Source: Certhia americana (taxonomy: Eukaryota; Chordata; Aves; Passeriformes; Certhiidae). Taken from it: a stretch of 64,000 bases of DNA. The translations under genes were made by a program, and so were the position numbers. The stretch lies in contig CM031879.1 in NCBI GenBank assembly GCA_018697195.1, positions 37,001,408 to 37,065,407 of the forward strand, read 5' to 3'. The notes under the pieces were generated by a model, which was not told where the DNA came from, did no database searches, and was given only the letters and a program-made list of their open reading frames with translations. Of this stretch, positions 10,860-21,409 are shown one piece after another. The stretch's first letter is position 1; each line of letters starts with the position of its first letter.

Positions 10860-13800
10860 TTAGCGCTTCAGTAGTATCGCTTCTGCTCCTTCCCCCTTAT
10901 AGTTCTGAGCTGTGCCTTTTTTATGCACGGGACTAAAGAAACATCATAAAAACCCGTAGTAAAAACTCTTATTTTCATAACGCACAGAGTGGCTGAGGCT
11001 GCATTACTGGGCAATTACTTAGCACATTGCCAATACACATGGGTTAAGTGGAAAGAAAGAACTTTTCATACAGATGAAAATAGAGGTGAGCTGTTAATGG
11101 CTGAAGAATCACCCATACTATCTGCAGTTGATATAAATGTGGATTTTTATTTTTAAATAAAGCTTTTCATTAAATCTTCTTTCCGGATAGTGATTAGACT
11201 GTGTGGCAAGATGCGTGTATTGTGTAATTCTGTAGATGTGTATTTTGTACCAGCTGATGTAAAAATTCATGCTCTTTTCTTTGGCAGACTTGGGGTATAG
11301 GCCCAAGTAACCACACACAGAGAGCAGTAGCTTCATTTTAGCTGCAAGTAGCAGTTCCCTCCGATCAGGTTTGTCTTTTCTGTCATTAGAGACATCACTA
11401 AAATGTGTATATAAGAAGCCACAAACATGGCAAGGGGACAATTTTCTGTCTGGGGAGAGATGAAGGTCAGGGGGAGGTGCAGCAGCCAGCCCTGCTGGGG
11501 TCCCACCCAAGGCAGTGCGGCAGGCCCTGGTTTGCTCAAAGAGCAATTCAGCCCAGTGAGTCCCTGCTCCAACGACTCTGTAGAGCAATGGGGGGAGCAT
11601 AGGAAGATGGTACCAAATAAATAAATACGTTCTTTCCCACCACCACATTTGATTGCATATTTTTTTTTCTTTCTTCTCCAGCAAATAAAGCAAAGGGAAA
11701 AGACCACACCAGAAGATGAATCACGCTTGTCTTGGCTAACTATTCCTGCTAAGCTTGAACAGGTTCGTAAAACAGACATGTAAAACCCAAGTAGGGTGAA
11801 ATAATTAAGAGTTGGAATGTGGGGGTTTTGTCCCTGCTGTAATTGTCCCTGGGCCAGATGAGAAACATTAGACATCCAACAGGTGATGTTTTCAGATGAA
11901 AGAACTGAACAGTTCCTCCTTTCTCTAAAGGCTACATACTTTTCCTATCTAATCAGTGATACAAAATGGGGAGGTGCTGACACAAGCAGGAATAGCCGAT
12001 TACCTCATCAGTATGGCAGCAGCTTTCTCTTTAAAGTGAGCAATTAATTGTGAGTTTGGGAGGTTCTGTTTTGCTTTTTAGTTCTGTTTTCAGTGCAGGA
12101 ACCTGCAATCACCTTTAGGACTGTTCTAGTCCTATTTTACATCTATATTGAGGCCAAGCACAATATTATTTGCTACTAACCAGCTCCACTGCTGCCCCTG
12201 CAATCAAAACAAATGTAAAGCAAGTAAATCCCAATTGCCAGAATTTTTCTCACTCATGTGGCTTTGATTTAAGAACTTGAGGAAGCTGAATCACCACAGC
12301 TAAATGTAACAGTGTGTACACAACCATGAATAGCAGGAGCTTCTTGTGAAAAACTTAAGAACATTTCTTCTGCTCTCAAGCAGACAGATTGGCTATCCCT
12401 ATGTGGGGAAAAAAAACTCCTGTAATTTCACAGAGGTGACCAACAGAGCTGCAACAGAACTGTTCAACAAAACCTTTAAAGCAAGTGGGAAATCAACACT
12501 CTACAATGCAGTGAAAGTTGTTTCTTCTTTCTCTTTCAAAGTACCCTCCCCCAAAAACTGTGTAATGGCTTTTAAGTTTGTTTTGTTGGGTTTTTTAAAC
12601 GTGTATTATATGGTGAATTTGCGTCATGCTTTGTTGTGACAGTGCTCTGGATTGTACCTGCCAATTAAATTTCATCTATAAAACATTATTAATCCCTCAG
12701 TTGCACGATTAAAGTGCTGTCATTACTTACTGGCCACACTGTACCTGTCAAATTAGAGAAACTAAAGCTACTACTAAGAGGTGAAAAGTGACTTCTAAGT
12801 GTAACTAAAAATGAGGCTGCAGCAAGCCAAAACTCATACTGTTGGCTGCACTGGACATTCCCCTGTTCAAGAGTTTGGATGAGGCAGGATCTTGAAAACT
12901 TGACTTGGGGCCAATTTTGTTCTGATGCCACCATGCAAACCATTAATTTTCTGACATGGTCTTGCCTTTCCCAGTCTGACATCATGGCATACTTCTTCCT
13001 CACCCCCTGCTCTTTTTTGGTGTAGATTTCCTGTCTACCATCATATTTTGGCATTATGCTATCACTCTTGACTGTAAACTTCATGGTTATGCCAACTAGC
13101 AGGGTTAGGAACCTTCTCAGATGGAATTCATTTGTGTCTGATAGAGGTGAAATAATTAAAATTTCTCCCTCAGCACTCGTCTCCTAAGGCAGGTATCTTC
13201 AGAAACCCAAAAGCATGCCTTTTTCCTTGTCTAAAACATATGTAACTGCTCTTCCTAAAATAGAAATGAGAGGGCCCTTGTATGGCAACCCATTTGGTCT
13301 TATAGCAGCAGATGAACCGTGGCCAGGAGTACTGGACAGGTAATATTAATACCAGTTTTATGTTCATGTGAGCACAACCCAAGTTTAGCTAGGTATTTCT
13401 AAATCAGATTCACATTTTGTACTAGGTGTTGAGTAAACAAAGCCACTGACCTGCATAACTTTGCTTTTGGGGATCTGGCAAGGAAACAGCAGTAAAGCAG
13501 TATATAGTAGGAGTTAGGAAGGCTCAGAGGAAATTGTTTGTAAGGGAGACTAGGTGGGCAAAACATGAAATTCCATCTCCTGAGTTTTTTCTTCTATGTA
13601 TTGGAGCCATAAAGGTCAGGCAGTCCTTATGCAGTCGTGCTTCCTGCACTCTCCTCCCATTTGAGTGTCCTGCATTCATTCCTCCTCCCCAGGATATGGC
13701 TCCCTCCATGGCTGGAGCTGGTTTTGGGCAGGCTCTTTCCCTCTTCACTCTCCACACCAACTACTTCTATGTTTCTGTATTTGATGTTAATTCTGGATAC

Positions 13801-14390
13801 AGAGATCCCTTTCCACACTGTGACAAGTCCCCTGAAAATCTAAGTAGCTGGTTTGAATTACCATTTAAGGCATTAGTCATTTAAGGAAGCTTGTCAGAGC
13901 CACCACCCAGCAGTAACACACTTCTTACATGCAAACACTCTCCTAAATAATACAACAGTCTTCCACGACCCATTTTTCTCCTCCCTGTTGTAGCTGGATT
14001 TTCTGGGGATGTAATGGATCTTCAACACAATCAGGAACAATAAGACAATGACACAAGTTTGCAATTGCTTTGTGAGATTAGGTTAATATCACGTAAAAAA
14101 TGGTTTTCAGATTCTGCACACAGACAGGTTTATGTAAAATATATAAACATTTGTCCAAATTGTAACAGATTGCATAAATATGGCATTTTTACTGTTGCAT
14201 TTACAGATGTGCATGTACAATGATGTGCAAATAATCACAATCTGATTACAATCTTTGAAAGGTACTTGAACCTTGCATCCAAGTAACGCAATGAATGAAA
14301 AATGCCCACCAAAGAATTTAAATAACAAACTTATAACATGGTTTAAATTCATAACAAATTTCAATGTCTTACCAGTAAAACTTTCACACA
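10860..14390. other. Intergenic, no gene recognised
   Basis: No recognisable gene or mobile element. Several short open frames (for example minus strand 11118-11693) give no known domain. Confidence 0.55.
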
Positions 14391-14394
14391 TTTA

Positions 14395-16451
14395 AAATAT
14401 TTTGTATTCATTTTATTTGAATATGTCAAAATACACTTTTTTTTCCAAAATAGTGGGTTTTGCAACTAGTTTCATGCAGATAAAAGGTCTGCTCATTACT
14501 ACCAATAAAATCAATATAGCACAGTAGCCATTCATTTTTTAGATATAAAGAATAAATAACCTAAATATAAAACACTAAAATATTAGAAACACGTATTTAA
14601 TCGTTCACAGGCACCCAAATCTTACCAAATATAATCCAGAATATGCCTAACGGTCTTGTAACAGAACTCAATATGTTGCAGCCATTCAATTCTTTATCTT
14701 ATAAGACAATGGAAGTCCCTATGGTTCAGACCCACCTCTCATACAGATCGATTACAATAAGATATCTCAAACTATCCGTGTACCTTTAAAATCAAAAATC
14801 CTGAGCTTGGTAGTAAGAGCATAACCTTACATCTTCAAAAAACCAATCAAGAGAGAGAGGACATCGTCTTCCTTACCAAAACATATCCCACCCCTGTAAA
14901 GCTAACCCTCCCTCCCCCCCAAATAGGCAGTAGAACACGACCTTTTTAAATGATGGGGTACAAATTCACATTTAATACAGTATACAATATAATCAATAAT
15001 ACAATAGCTACTACAAGCTTTACAATGTACAATTTGTTTTAATGGCTGATCTGTTCAGTGGTTTTAGGCAATAAACTATGTGCCAATAGGATGTCATATT
15101 TTGAATGGTTTAGTGAAAATATAAAAGCTGTTCCTAACAAAAACAATCTTCACTTAAGTACTTTTTTTTGTTTTTAAAGGCCACTGAAATGTATAAAATG
15201 GTCTGACACGGTGTTATCAAATTGGATGCCTTCTCACATGGCAACAACAGTGCATATAAACATTATTGTGAGTGTAATGGGTTATGCTTTTCAAATGATT
15301 TAGTACATTACTTTGGCTAGCACAACAGTTTTGGACAGCACTCAGATAAATACAGGTATGTGAAATGTAGTGAAGCAGTTATATTTATGCATTTTTTTAT
15401 TATGGTGAACACTATCAAATGAAAAAAAAATGGGACAAAAAAGATAATAAAGTTTTTATATAGTTTAGACCTTTTGTAAAGATAGGGCTTCATACAATGT
15501 ACAATGTCTAAATTCTTTATACCATAAAAATTAACGAACTTTGTTAAACACACTATTCTGGATAGCCTAATTTGCATTAACAGATATTTGCAATAGGGAA
15601 ATATATTCAAGCATGCCACGTGGTGGTCTGAAAAATCAAACCAGTACACATTTATATATACAGCATCACTCAGTACCTGCTCAAATGAATGTGACGATTA
15701 CAGGATCTAACATCTTTCACTACAAACTCCTTTTTTTTCTATTTTTTTTTAAAGTGACCAATAAAGGCAGAAAACAGGACTCATAAAATATTTCTAGTTT
15801 CAACTGACTTTTAAAGCATTTTGTATAGGAAATAAATGCATATTGCACAAACAGTGAAAGCAAATGTTCCACCAAACATCTCTGTTCCAGGTGGTTGGAC
15901 AATACAACTCTAGTTAGCTACACAAATTATGTAATTTAAAAGGATCTCTGTGTGGTCTCTGCAAATGGTAAAGCTGTGAAAACACTGTACAAGAAAAACA
16001 GGTACACAAAAAATTAGAAGGGAAAAAAATTTCCAAACTTAAATCTTAAAGAAAAACTGAGTATAGGAAAAAAAATGGGAATTGTGGCACAACAAAAACA
16101 TTATTGAGTAACTGTCATCTGTGAGAGCTGAAAGCTTTTTTGATGTAAAAGTGTTTATGTACAACTAAGGCTTACTGGTTAAATATCTGAGGCGTATCTG
16201 GCCTTGAATACTTTCCTTATTATGCTGTGGATGTAAACAGGATTTCTCAGTCATTTTATCTTCTCAGCTGCAGTTTAACAGAAACAATGATCTTGATACA
16301 AAAAAACACACAGGTAAGAGGGTGTTTGGCAGGATATCTGAAAATGACCGTCTCCGAAGGATCTTCCGACACTTCCAGTGACCGCCATACCATGGTCCAC
16401 TGGAGTTACTCATGATGTGCAATACCATTACTTGCTGCTGTAGTAAACCCT
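14395..16451 (-). other. PPP1R12A: PPP1R12A 3' UTR (probable)
   Basis: AT-rich sequence of about 2 kb follows the stop codon in transcript direction. A minus-strand AATAAA at 14412-14417 is followed about 21 bases later by TGTGTG (14385-14390), a good cleavage signal, so the main end is placed near 14395. Another AATAAA at 15396-15401 could give a shorter form. A Pumilio-type UGUAUAUA lies at 15655-15662. The first about 120 bases after the stop are less AT-rich and look conserved. The exact 3' end is inferred. Confidence 0.6.
14412..14417 (-). terminator. PPP1R12A: Probable poly(A) signal of PPP1R12A
   Basis: AATAAA on the minus strand with a GU-rich TGTGTG element at 14385-14390 downstream. 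Position and spacing are right for cleavage near 14395. Confidence 0.6.
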
Positions 16452-16538
16452 TTATTTGGAAAGTTTGCTTATAACTCTGATCAAGGCCCCATTTTCATCT
16501 TTTAGCCTCTGGTTGTCTGCCTTCAGGTCTGGTAGCAT
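16452..16538 (-). CDS. PPP1R12A: PPP1R12A canonical last coding exon: leucine zipper and stop (~1006-1033)
   Basis: 87 nt from acceptor TTTCATAG to TAA, phase 0. It encodes MLPDLKADNQRLKDENG then ALIRVISKLSK and TAA. This is the LZ-positive C-terminus that binds PKG-I-alpha and makes the phosphatase responsive to NO and cGMP. If a preceding alternative exon shifts the frame by +1, the same DNA is read ATRPEGRQPEAKR and stops at TGA. Confidence 0.97.
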   Translation of the reverse strand: MLPDLKADNQRLKDENGALIRVISKLSK

Positions 16539-17941
16539 CTATGAAAAATGAAACATGGTGGTTATTTTCCGTTACACCCCAAATAAAAGCAGCAAGACTA
16601 GACAAGGAATGTGAGTAAAAATCTTTATTCAGCGTAAGTATCTTGGCAGCTCTCACACTTCATATCAGCAGTTCAGAAAAATCTTTTTTTAGCATGATAC
16701 ATTTAAGGGTTAGAGATTAGAAGTTTTCATTTGCTTGGGCTAGATGCACTAAAACTCAGTGGTGCAGATGACCAGCCTCTGACAAAAGCATTTATAGTAG
16801 CATGAGGAAAGTAATGAAATACTTCAAATTCCAGGGGGGAGGAAGGGGGGCAGGGGAAATTAACTACCAACAATTTAAAGAGGCTTGTCTATACTGCACT
16901 TGCAGAGTTTCAAAAAAACATGCTGTGGCTAAGCATCTCTACCACTGTGCCCTTAGATGATTTCATCCTGATCAGATACACTGTGATTCATCTTGTTAGC
17001 TCAAAGCATTAATCCTCCAACCACTTCCAAAGTCATGTTGAAGCACACATCCTGTAATTTGAGATCATGTCCCTGAATAGCATAGTTCACACAAGATCAG
17101 ATCACTGAAAGAGATCACAGCAACACCAGGCTACACACTCAGGCAGACAGGTTAGGGAACAGCAAGTTATGGCTGCCAAAGGAGATGGGTGACACACAAG
17201 CACAAAAGCTGCAAGGCAGAAGCCAAATGAGGTGAGAGTTGGACTGGATCAAATAGGAAAGAAGGACAAGTCAGGGCACAGAGGTTGGTACTGGGAGAAT
17301 TCAGCTTGCCAGAGAAACCAGAAATTATCTCAGCAGCTCTCTGTATCTACATTCACAGACTGATAACAAACCACCTATCACACTCATGGCTAGATTACAC
17401 CTATGGATTCTAGCAGGGGTTTTACACAGGAGTAAACAGCCTATTCCTGCACAGTGGTTACTCAGCAATCTCAAGTGCAAGTGTGTGTAGGAAATCTAAG
17501 TTCAGCTACCAACCTATGTAACACACCTGTTACCCTATTCTTCATTATTTTCTTGGCACTAATTTATTTTCATTTTATTCAAGCAAAATCATACTTTCAA
17601 TCCCATTCAGAACATTATAATGGAATCAAAAGAACTGAGAAGTTTAAACATGTAGGGTTAATTAACTGTGCACTAGAGGCTTCATTTCTACATCTCTTGT
17701 CCACACTCACTTCACTGAACTGCAGACCCTTTACAGACAGTAAAACGCGATGGTGATCTGAAAATGACTAAGGTTGTAGATGTTTAGTTTATTTCCCTAA
17801 AAATACCAAAGTATGTGAAAGGAAGTTGACAGGAGGTAATAAGAAGGAAAAAAGGTGGTTTCTACAATTAGAGTAGGCAAAAATCATACTGCTGTCCTTG
17901 ATTCCAATTCTGTTTTATGGTGGAGCCTAGGGGAAGCTCAC

Positions 17942-17972
17942 CTAAGTTGAGCTCTTTAGAGTCACAGGGAAC
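17942..17972 (-). CDS. PPP1R12A: Best candidate for the 31-nt leucine-zipper-switch exon
   Basis: 31 nt between acceptor AATGGAAG (weak) and donor GTGAGC (strong). Joined to the previous exon it reads VPCDSKELNL and passes one base into the last exon, which is then read ATRPEGRQPEAKR and stops. Known: avian and mammalian MYPT1 have a regulated 31-nt exon that gives LZ-negative isoforms. The length and open frame fit, but two other 31-nt blocks also exist in this intron, so the call is tentative. Confidence 0.4.
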
Positions 17973-18689
17973 CTTCCATTACAGTCAAGCAAGAGCTGTA
18001 CTCAGAACAAAAAGAGCTACAAAATGCTAATTACTTTCAAAACCCATGTCAATATGTTTGAAATTGGGCAACATGAGTGATCTTTTTGCAATTTTCAAGC
18101 ATTATTGTTTAAATCTAAGCTGTAAAAAAATAACTACTGTTGTCCAAGATAGGGGTCATATCCAGATAATATGAATGCGTCTGCAAATAATGGAATGGCC
18201 ATTTGTTCAGACAAACCAACCCTTTTCTTCCTCCTTTCCATTTGGCTACAGATTTCATACCAAAGGTATTGGGTAAAACCACAACAGCCCTCATCTCACC
18301 ATGCACAGGGAATTAAGGGAGTCTGGTTTTGTACTGGTTAAAAGGTATCTTGAGAAGTAGTGTTGTGTGTGCATTCCAATGAAACCTCAAAGTAAATCCA
18401 GGAATGTCACAGTCCTCTTTCAACTGACTGAGCAGGGAGGGAGCTGCAGCCCATAATGCCTAATTACATAGAGACAGACCCACAGAGAGGTATATTTTCT
18501 GGTGAACTACTTGAACAAAATCCACTTCAAAATTAGAGCTTTAACATAATCCAGTACCATTATATATCTGCAAATGTCTGTTGGTAGATTTTAATCCTGA
18601 TACAATTAATAGGTAGGATAGGTCTTAAGGAAATATTTTTCTCTTTTGTTGTGAGTCTGCTAGAGAATAGGGGAAGACTGGAAGGAGAC

Positions 18690-18963
18690 AAAAGGGGTAT
18701 ATGACAAGATAAAATGGCATCAAGTTGCATTAGGAGAGGTTTATATTGCATAGTAGGTAAAATTTCTTCATCAAGATAGTTGTCAAGCAAGAGAACCCAG
18801 GGAAGTGGTGGAGTCACTATTCCTGAAAGTATTTAAAAGATGTGTAGATGCAGCATACAGGGTATGGTATATATGGTATAGGGGGTGGTTGTGCTGGAGT
18901 ATTGGTTGGACTTGATGGTCTTGGAGGTCTTTTCCAATCTAAATAATTCTACGATTCTGTGAA
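18690..18963 (+). mobile_element. CR1 LINE 3' fragment
   Basis: Sense-orientation CR1 3' end: the AGGAGAGGTTTATATTGCAT motif, then CCAGGGAAGTGGTGGAGTCA, then GGACTTGATGGTCTTGGAGG and ATTCTACGATTCTGTG, the typical ATTCTATG-type tail. It is opposite in orientation to the gene. Confidence 0.85.
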
Positions 18964-21274
18964 TAACAGGAGATTCATCAGGAAGGATAAGCACAAGTAA
19001 CCTAAAATACTTACACTTCTCATTTATATTAATCCCCACAATCTTAAACACTCTCTTGGAGCAGCGCTTTTCTATGGGTACTCAAACTTCTTGGGAGGTG
19101 ACAACATATACCTTTAGTATCAAGAGGGAGGAAAAAATGCCTTTGCAGTAAATTAAGTAAATTTACAGTAACATACTGCACTTTTTGAATTCCAATTTAC
19201 TTCTCAGCAAAATAGTAAAGTATCTTCCTGTGATGAGATTCTAGTGAAAGATTAAAAAGTCACTGTCTTTCTGTGTCACGATTAGGCTAACAACTTTGCA
19301 GTGTTATCATTCAGTAAATAATGATTCAATAATTATCTGACATATATGGAGTCATCTCAGATCTGTACAGTAATAATCCTGTCTGTGTTTGCTGGAGGAT
19401 TTGCCAGTTTGTACATACAAAACAACTTGATTAATAAAGATTACAAAAAGCTCATGAACTGTTGAAGTACCTGTTCAGATTGCTGAGGCACACTGCTATT
19501 GTTAACCTGCCATCACACTGTCAAGGTTCCCTGCTGTGTTTCCACTGCTTCTCTTTTGCTGGGCAGGCTACTCAAGCTCCACAACGACCTGCCATTGAAA
19601 ATGCCTGCTATGGAGAGGAATACTGAATGGTTTTCTGCGGTTAACACCCCAAATGGCTTACCATGGTTAAAGGAATGCCAGTGCTAGCAAAAAAAAAAAG
19701 ACAGTACGGATGTGTAGCTGTGGACAGCAGTCATTAGATTAGCTCAGCTGTGTTGAAAAACCACATTGTTTGCTGAGACTGATGTAAGATGGACCGCCCT
19801 AAAGGGACAGCTCTCCCTCCTCATGTAGCAGTGTGCTACTGCTGCTTTCTGCACAGTTAATTTAGTGATCCAACAATACTGGGGTGAGATGGATCAAGTA
19901 CTATTATGAATTAAGGGATTTGTTTTCAGCCAGGTCAGTGAGCTGACTTCACTTGCTCAGTAAGGGTTAACACAAGGGAGCATTAAGGAATGCAGGGCCT
20001 AGATCAGGAACACCACATCCTAATGTTAGTCCAATTCCAGAAAGACACTAAGCAAAAAAGGATAAACTTCTTCATTTCAGGCCTCTTAGTGGGGAAAACC
20101 TGAGATCAGATTCTGAGCAGAATGCACATTCATTGCGTTCCTTTCTAAGTGGGAAGGGGGGTACGTGAAAGGAAGCAGTTTAGTAAGAGTCACTGTGCAG
20201 AAAGCTGGTTTTGTTTTTTCAGCTACACATTTTAAAAGCTCACTTGTAACCTCCAGCCTAGACACTTGTTATTTTTCAGAGGATGAAAAGCTTATAGATT
20301 TGGTGTAGAAAGAAACTACATTTTGATCCTCATGAAGTTTTGAACCTTCCATGGGTTTCACTTTCTGAAACAGTCCTGCAATAACACTAAGAACAGCAGA
20401 CTAGCATTGTTTTCCAAGATGAAACTCAAAGCAGTTCATGCTTTTATCAGAAGGGGTCTGAACCAATGACACATTAGGAGGAGTTTGGTTTGTGTCTGTG
20501 ATTTTACACTCCATGCATTGTAGGACTCTCATCCACACTGGGATGCCTAAATATATATATAGCAATATAAATCAATAATCTTAACTCTGCACTAGAACAG
20601 GATGTTCTAAGTTGTCTAGGTAAAAATAAGGACTGGCAAGACCCAAATGGGAAGTTAATGCATGAAAACAGTTATCAACTTAAAATCCAATACATTTCTG
20701 AAAAAACAGTACTTTGGTCTCTCCTCTGAAATACTGAAACTCACAAATGTAAGAAAAATGGTTGCTAATGCAACTGTTCAGGAATGCACAGTACTGAAAC
20801 CAGTTCTCAAACACTCTTTTGCTAAGACTAAACTTTTATCAACTCTATGCACTTAAACCAAACTGCAGTAAGAAAGCTCGAATCTTAATTTCAATTTGTT
20901 AGAAAACTAGAGGCAAATCTATTTGAGCACTTGCACAAACATCAAAACAAGAGACTGACTTTAGTGTATCCTCATGCAAACCCAAATCCTTTTAGTTGTT
21001 CCCAAGATTTTAACATGTCAAAGGTCTCCTGAATTCTTTCCAATTTATCTTCAAGGACCAGCTTCAGTGCTAGCAGGGACAATACCACACCATACCAGCA
21101 CATCTGCAACACCTCTAGCTTGTACACTGGGCACCATGCTTTTGCTTTAGTCACACCTCCAGAACCGAGCAGCACTGAGTGAGTTTCTGACACGCAAGTG
21201 TTAATAGCAAAATTTTGCCCAAGCACAAACTGAATGTCAACACCTGCCTGGCTAAACAAAGAAGAAGGAAGAAA

Positions 21275-21409
21275 TTACAAGTCCACAGAGTGCAGTTGCC
21301 TACAGGACCCTGACAACTTGGCAAGCACTCGGGTCAAGGCCCTATTCTCAGTCACCAGTCGCTCATTTATGTGTTTCAAAGATTGAATCTGCTTTATTTG
21401 TTGCAGGTT
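21275..21409 (-). CDS. PPP1R12A: Alternative terminal coding exon of PPP1R12A with a second leucine zipper
   Basis: After acceptor ATTCCTGCAG there is a phase-0 open frame of 44 codons and TAA, in frame with the preceding MEEELK exon. It encodes [18 protein letters not shown], then [15 protein letters not shown], then [11 protein letters not shown]. The core aligns with the canonical last exon (LK--N-RL--ENGAL-RVISKLS), keeping the heptad leucines, so it looks like a diverged duplicate. I recall a similar alternative C-terminus in PPP1R12B small-subunit isoforms, which would make it ancient. No clear AATAAA was seen close downstream, so where this transcript ends is unknown. Confidence 0.75.
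   Translation of the reverse strand, partial: NLQQIKQIQSLKHINERLVTENRALTRVLAKLSGSCRQLHSVDL

Larger units (their letters stand above)
16539..21274 (-). other. PPP1R12A: Intron before the canonical last exon
   Basis: Holds a CR1 remnant and several small splice-bounded blocks: 31 nt at 17942-17972, 31 nt at 16868-16898, 31 nt at 20227-20257, 28 nt at 19015-19042 and 22 nt at 19662-19683. A 31-nt exon that removes the leucine zipper is known from this intron in other vertebrates. Nothing else was recognised. Confidence 0.6.

Noticed and set aside
11118..11693. 191-codon minus-strand open frame
   Set aside because: No recognisable domain and atypical composition; an overlapping minus frame of similar length exists.
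16868..16898. Another 31-nt splice-bounded block
   Set aside because: Weak AAG acceptor and GTAGTT donor, and a stop inside the block (CSIDKPL then TAA); kept only as an alternative candidate.
19015..19042. 28-nt block with strong donor GTAAGT
   Set aside because: Wrong length for the known exon and no supporting similarity.
20227..20257. 31-nt splice-bounded block as the LZ-switch exon
   Set aside because: It would stop after five codons and its acceptor and donor are mediocre; 17942-17972 fits better, but it is not excluded.
20972..21259. 95-codon minus-strand open frame just after the alternative terminal exon
   Set aside because: It follows a stop codon, has no in-frame connection to MYPT1 exons and no recognisable domain.
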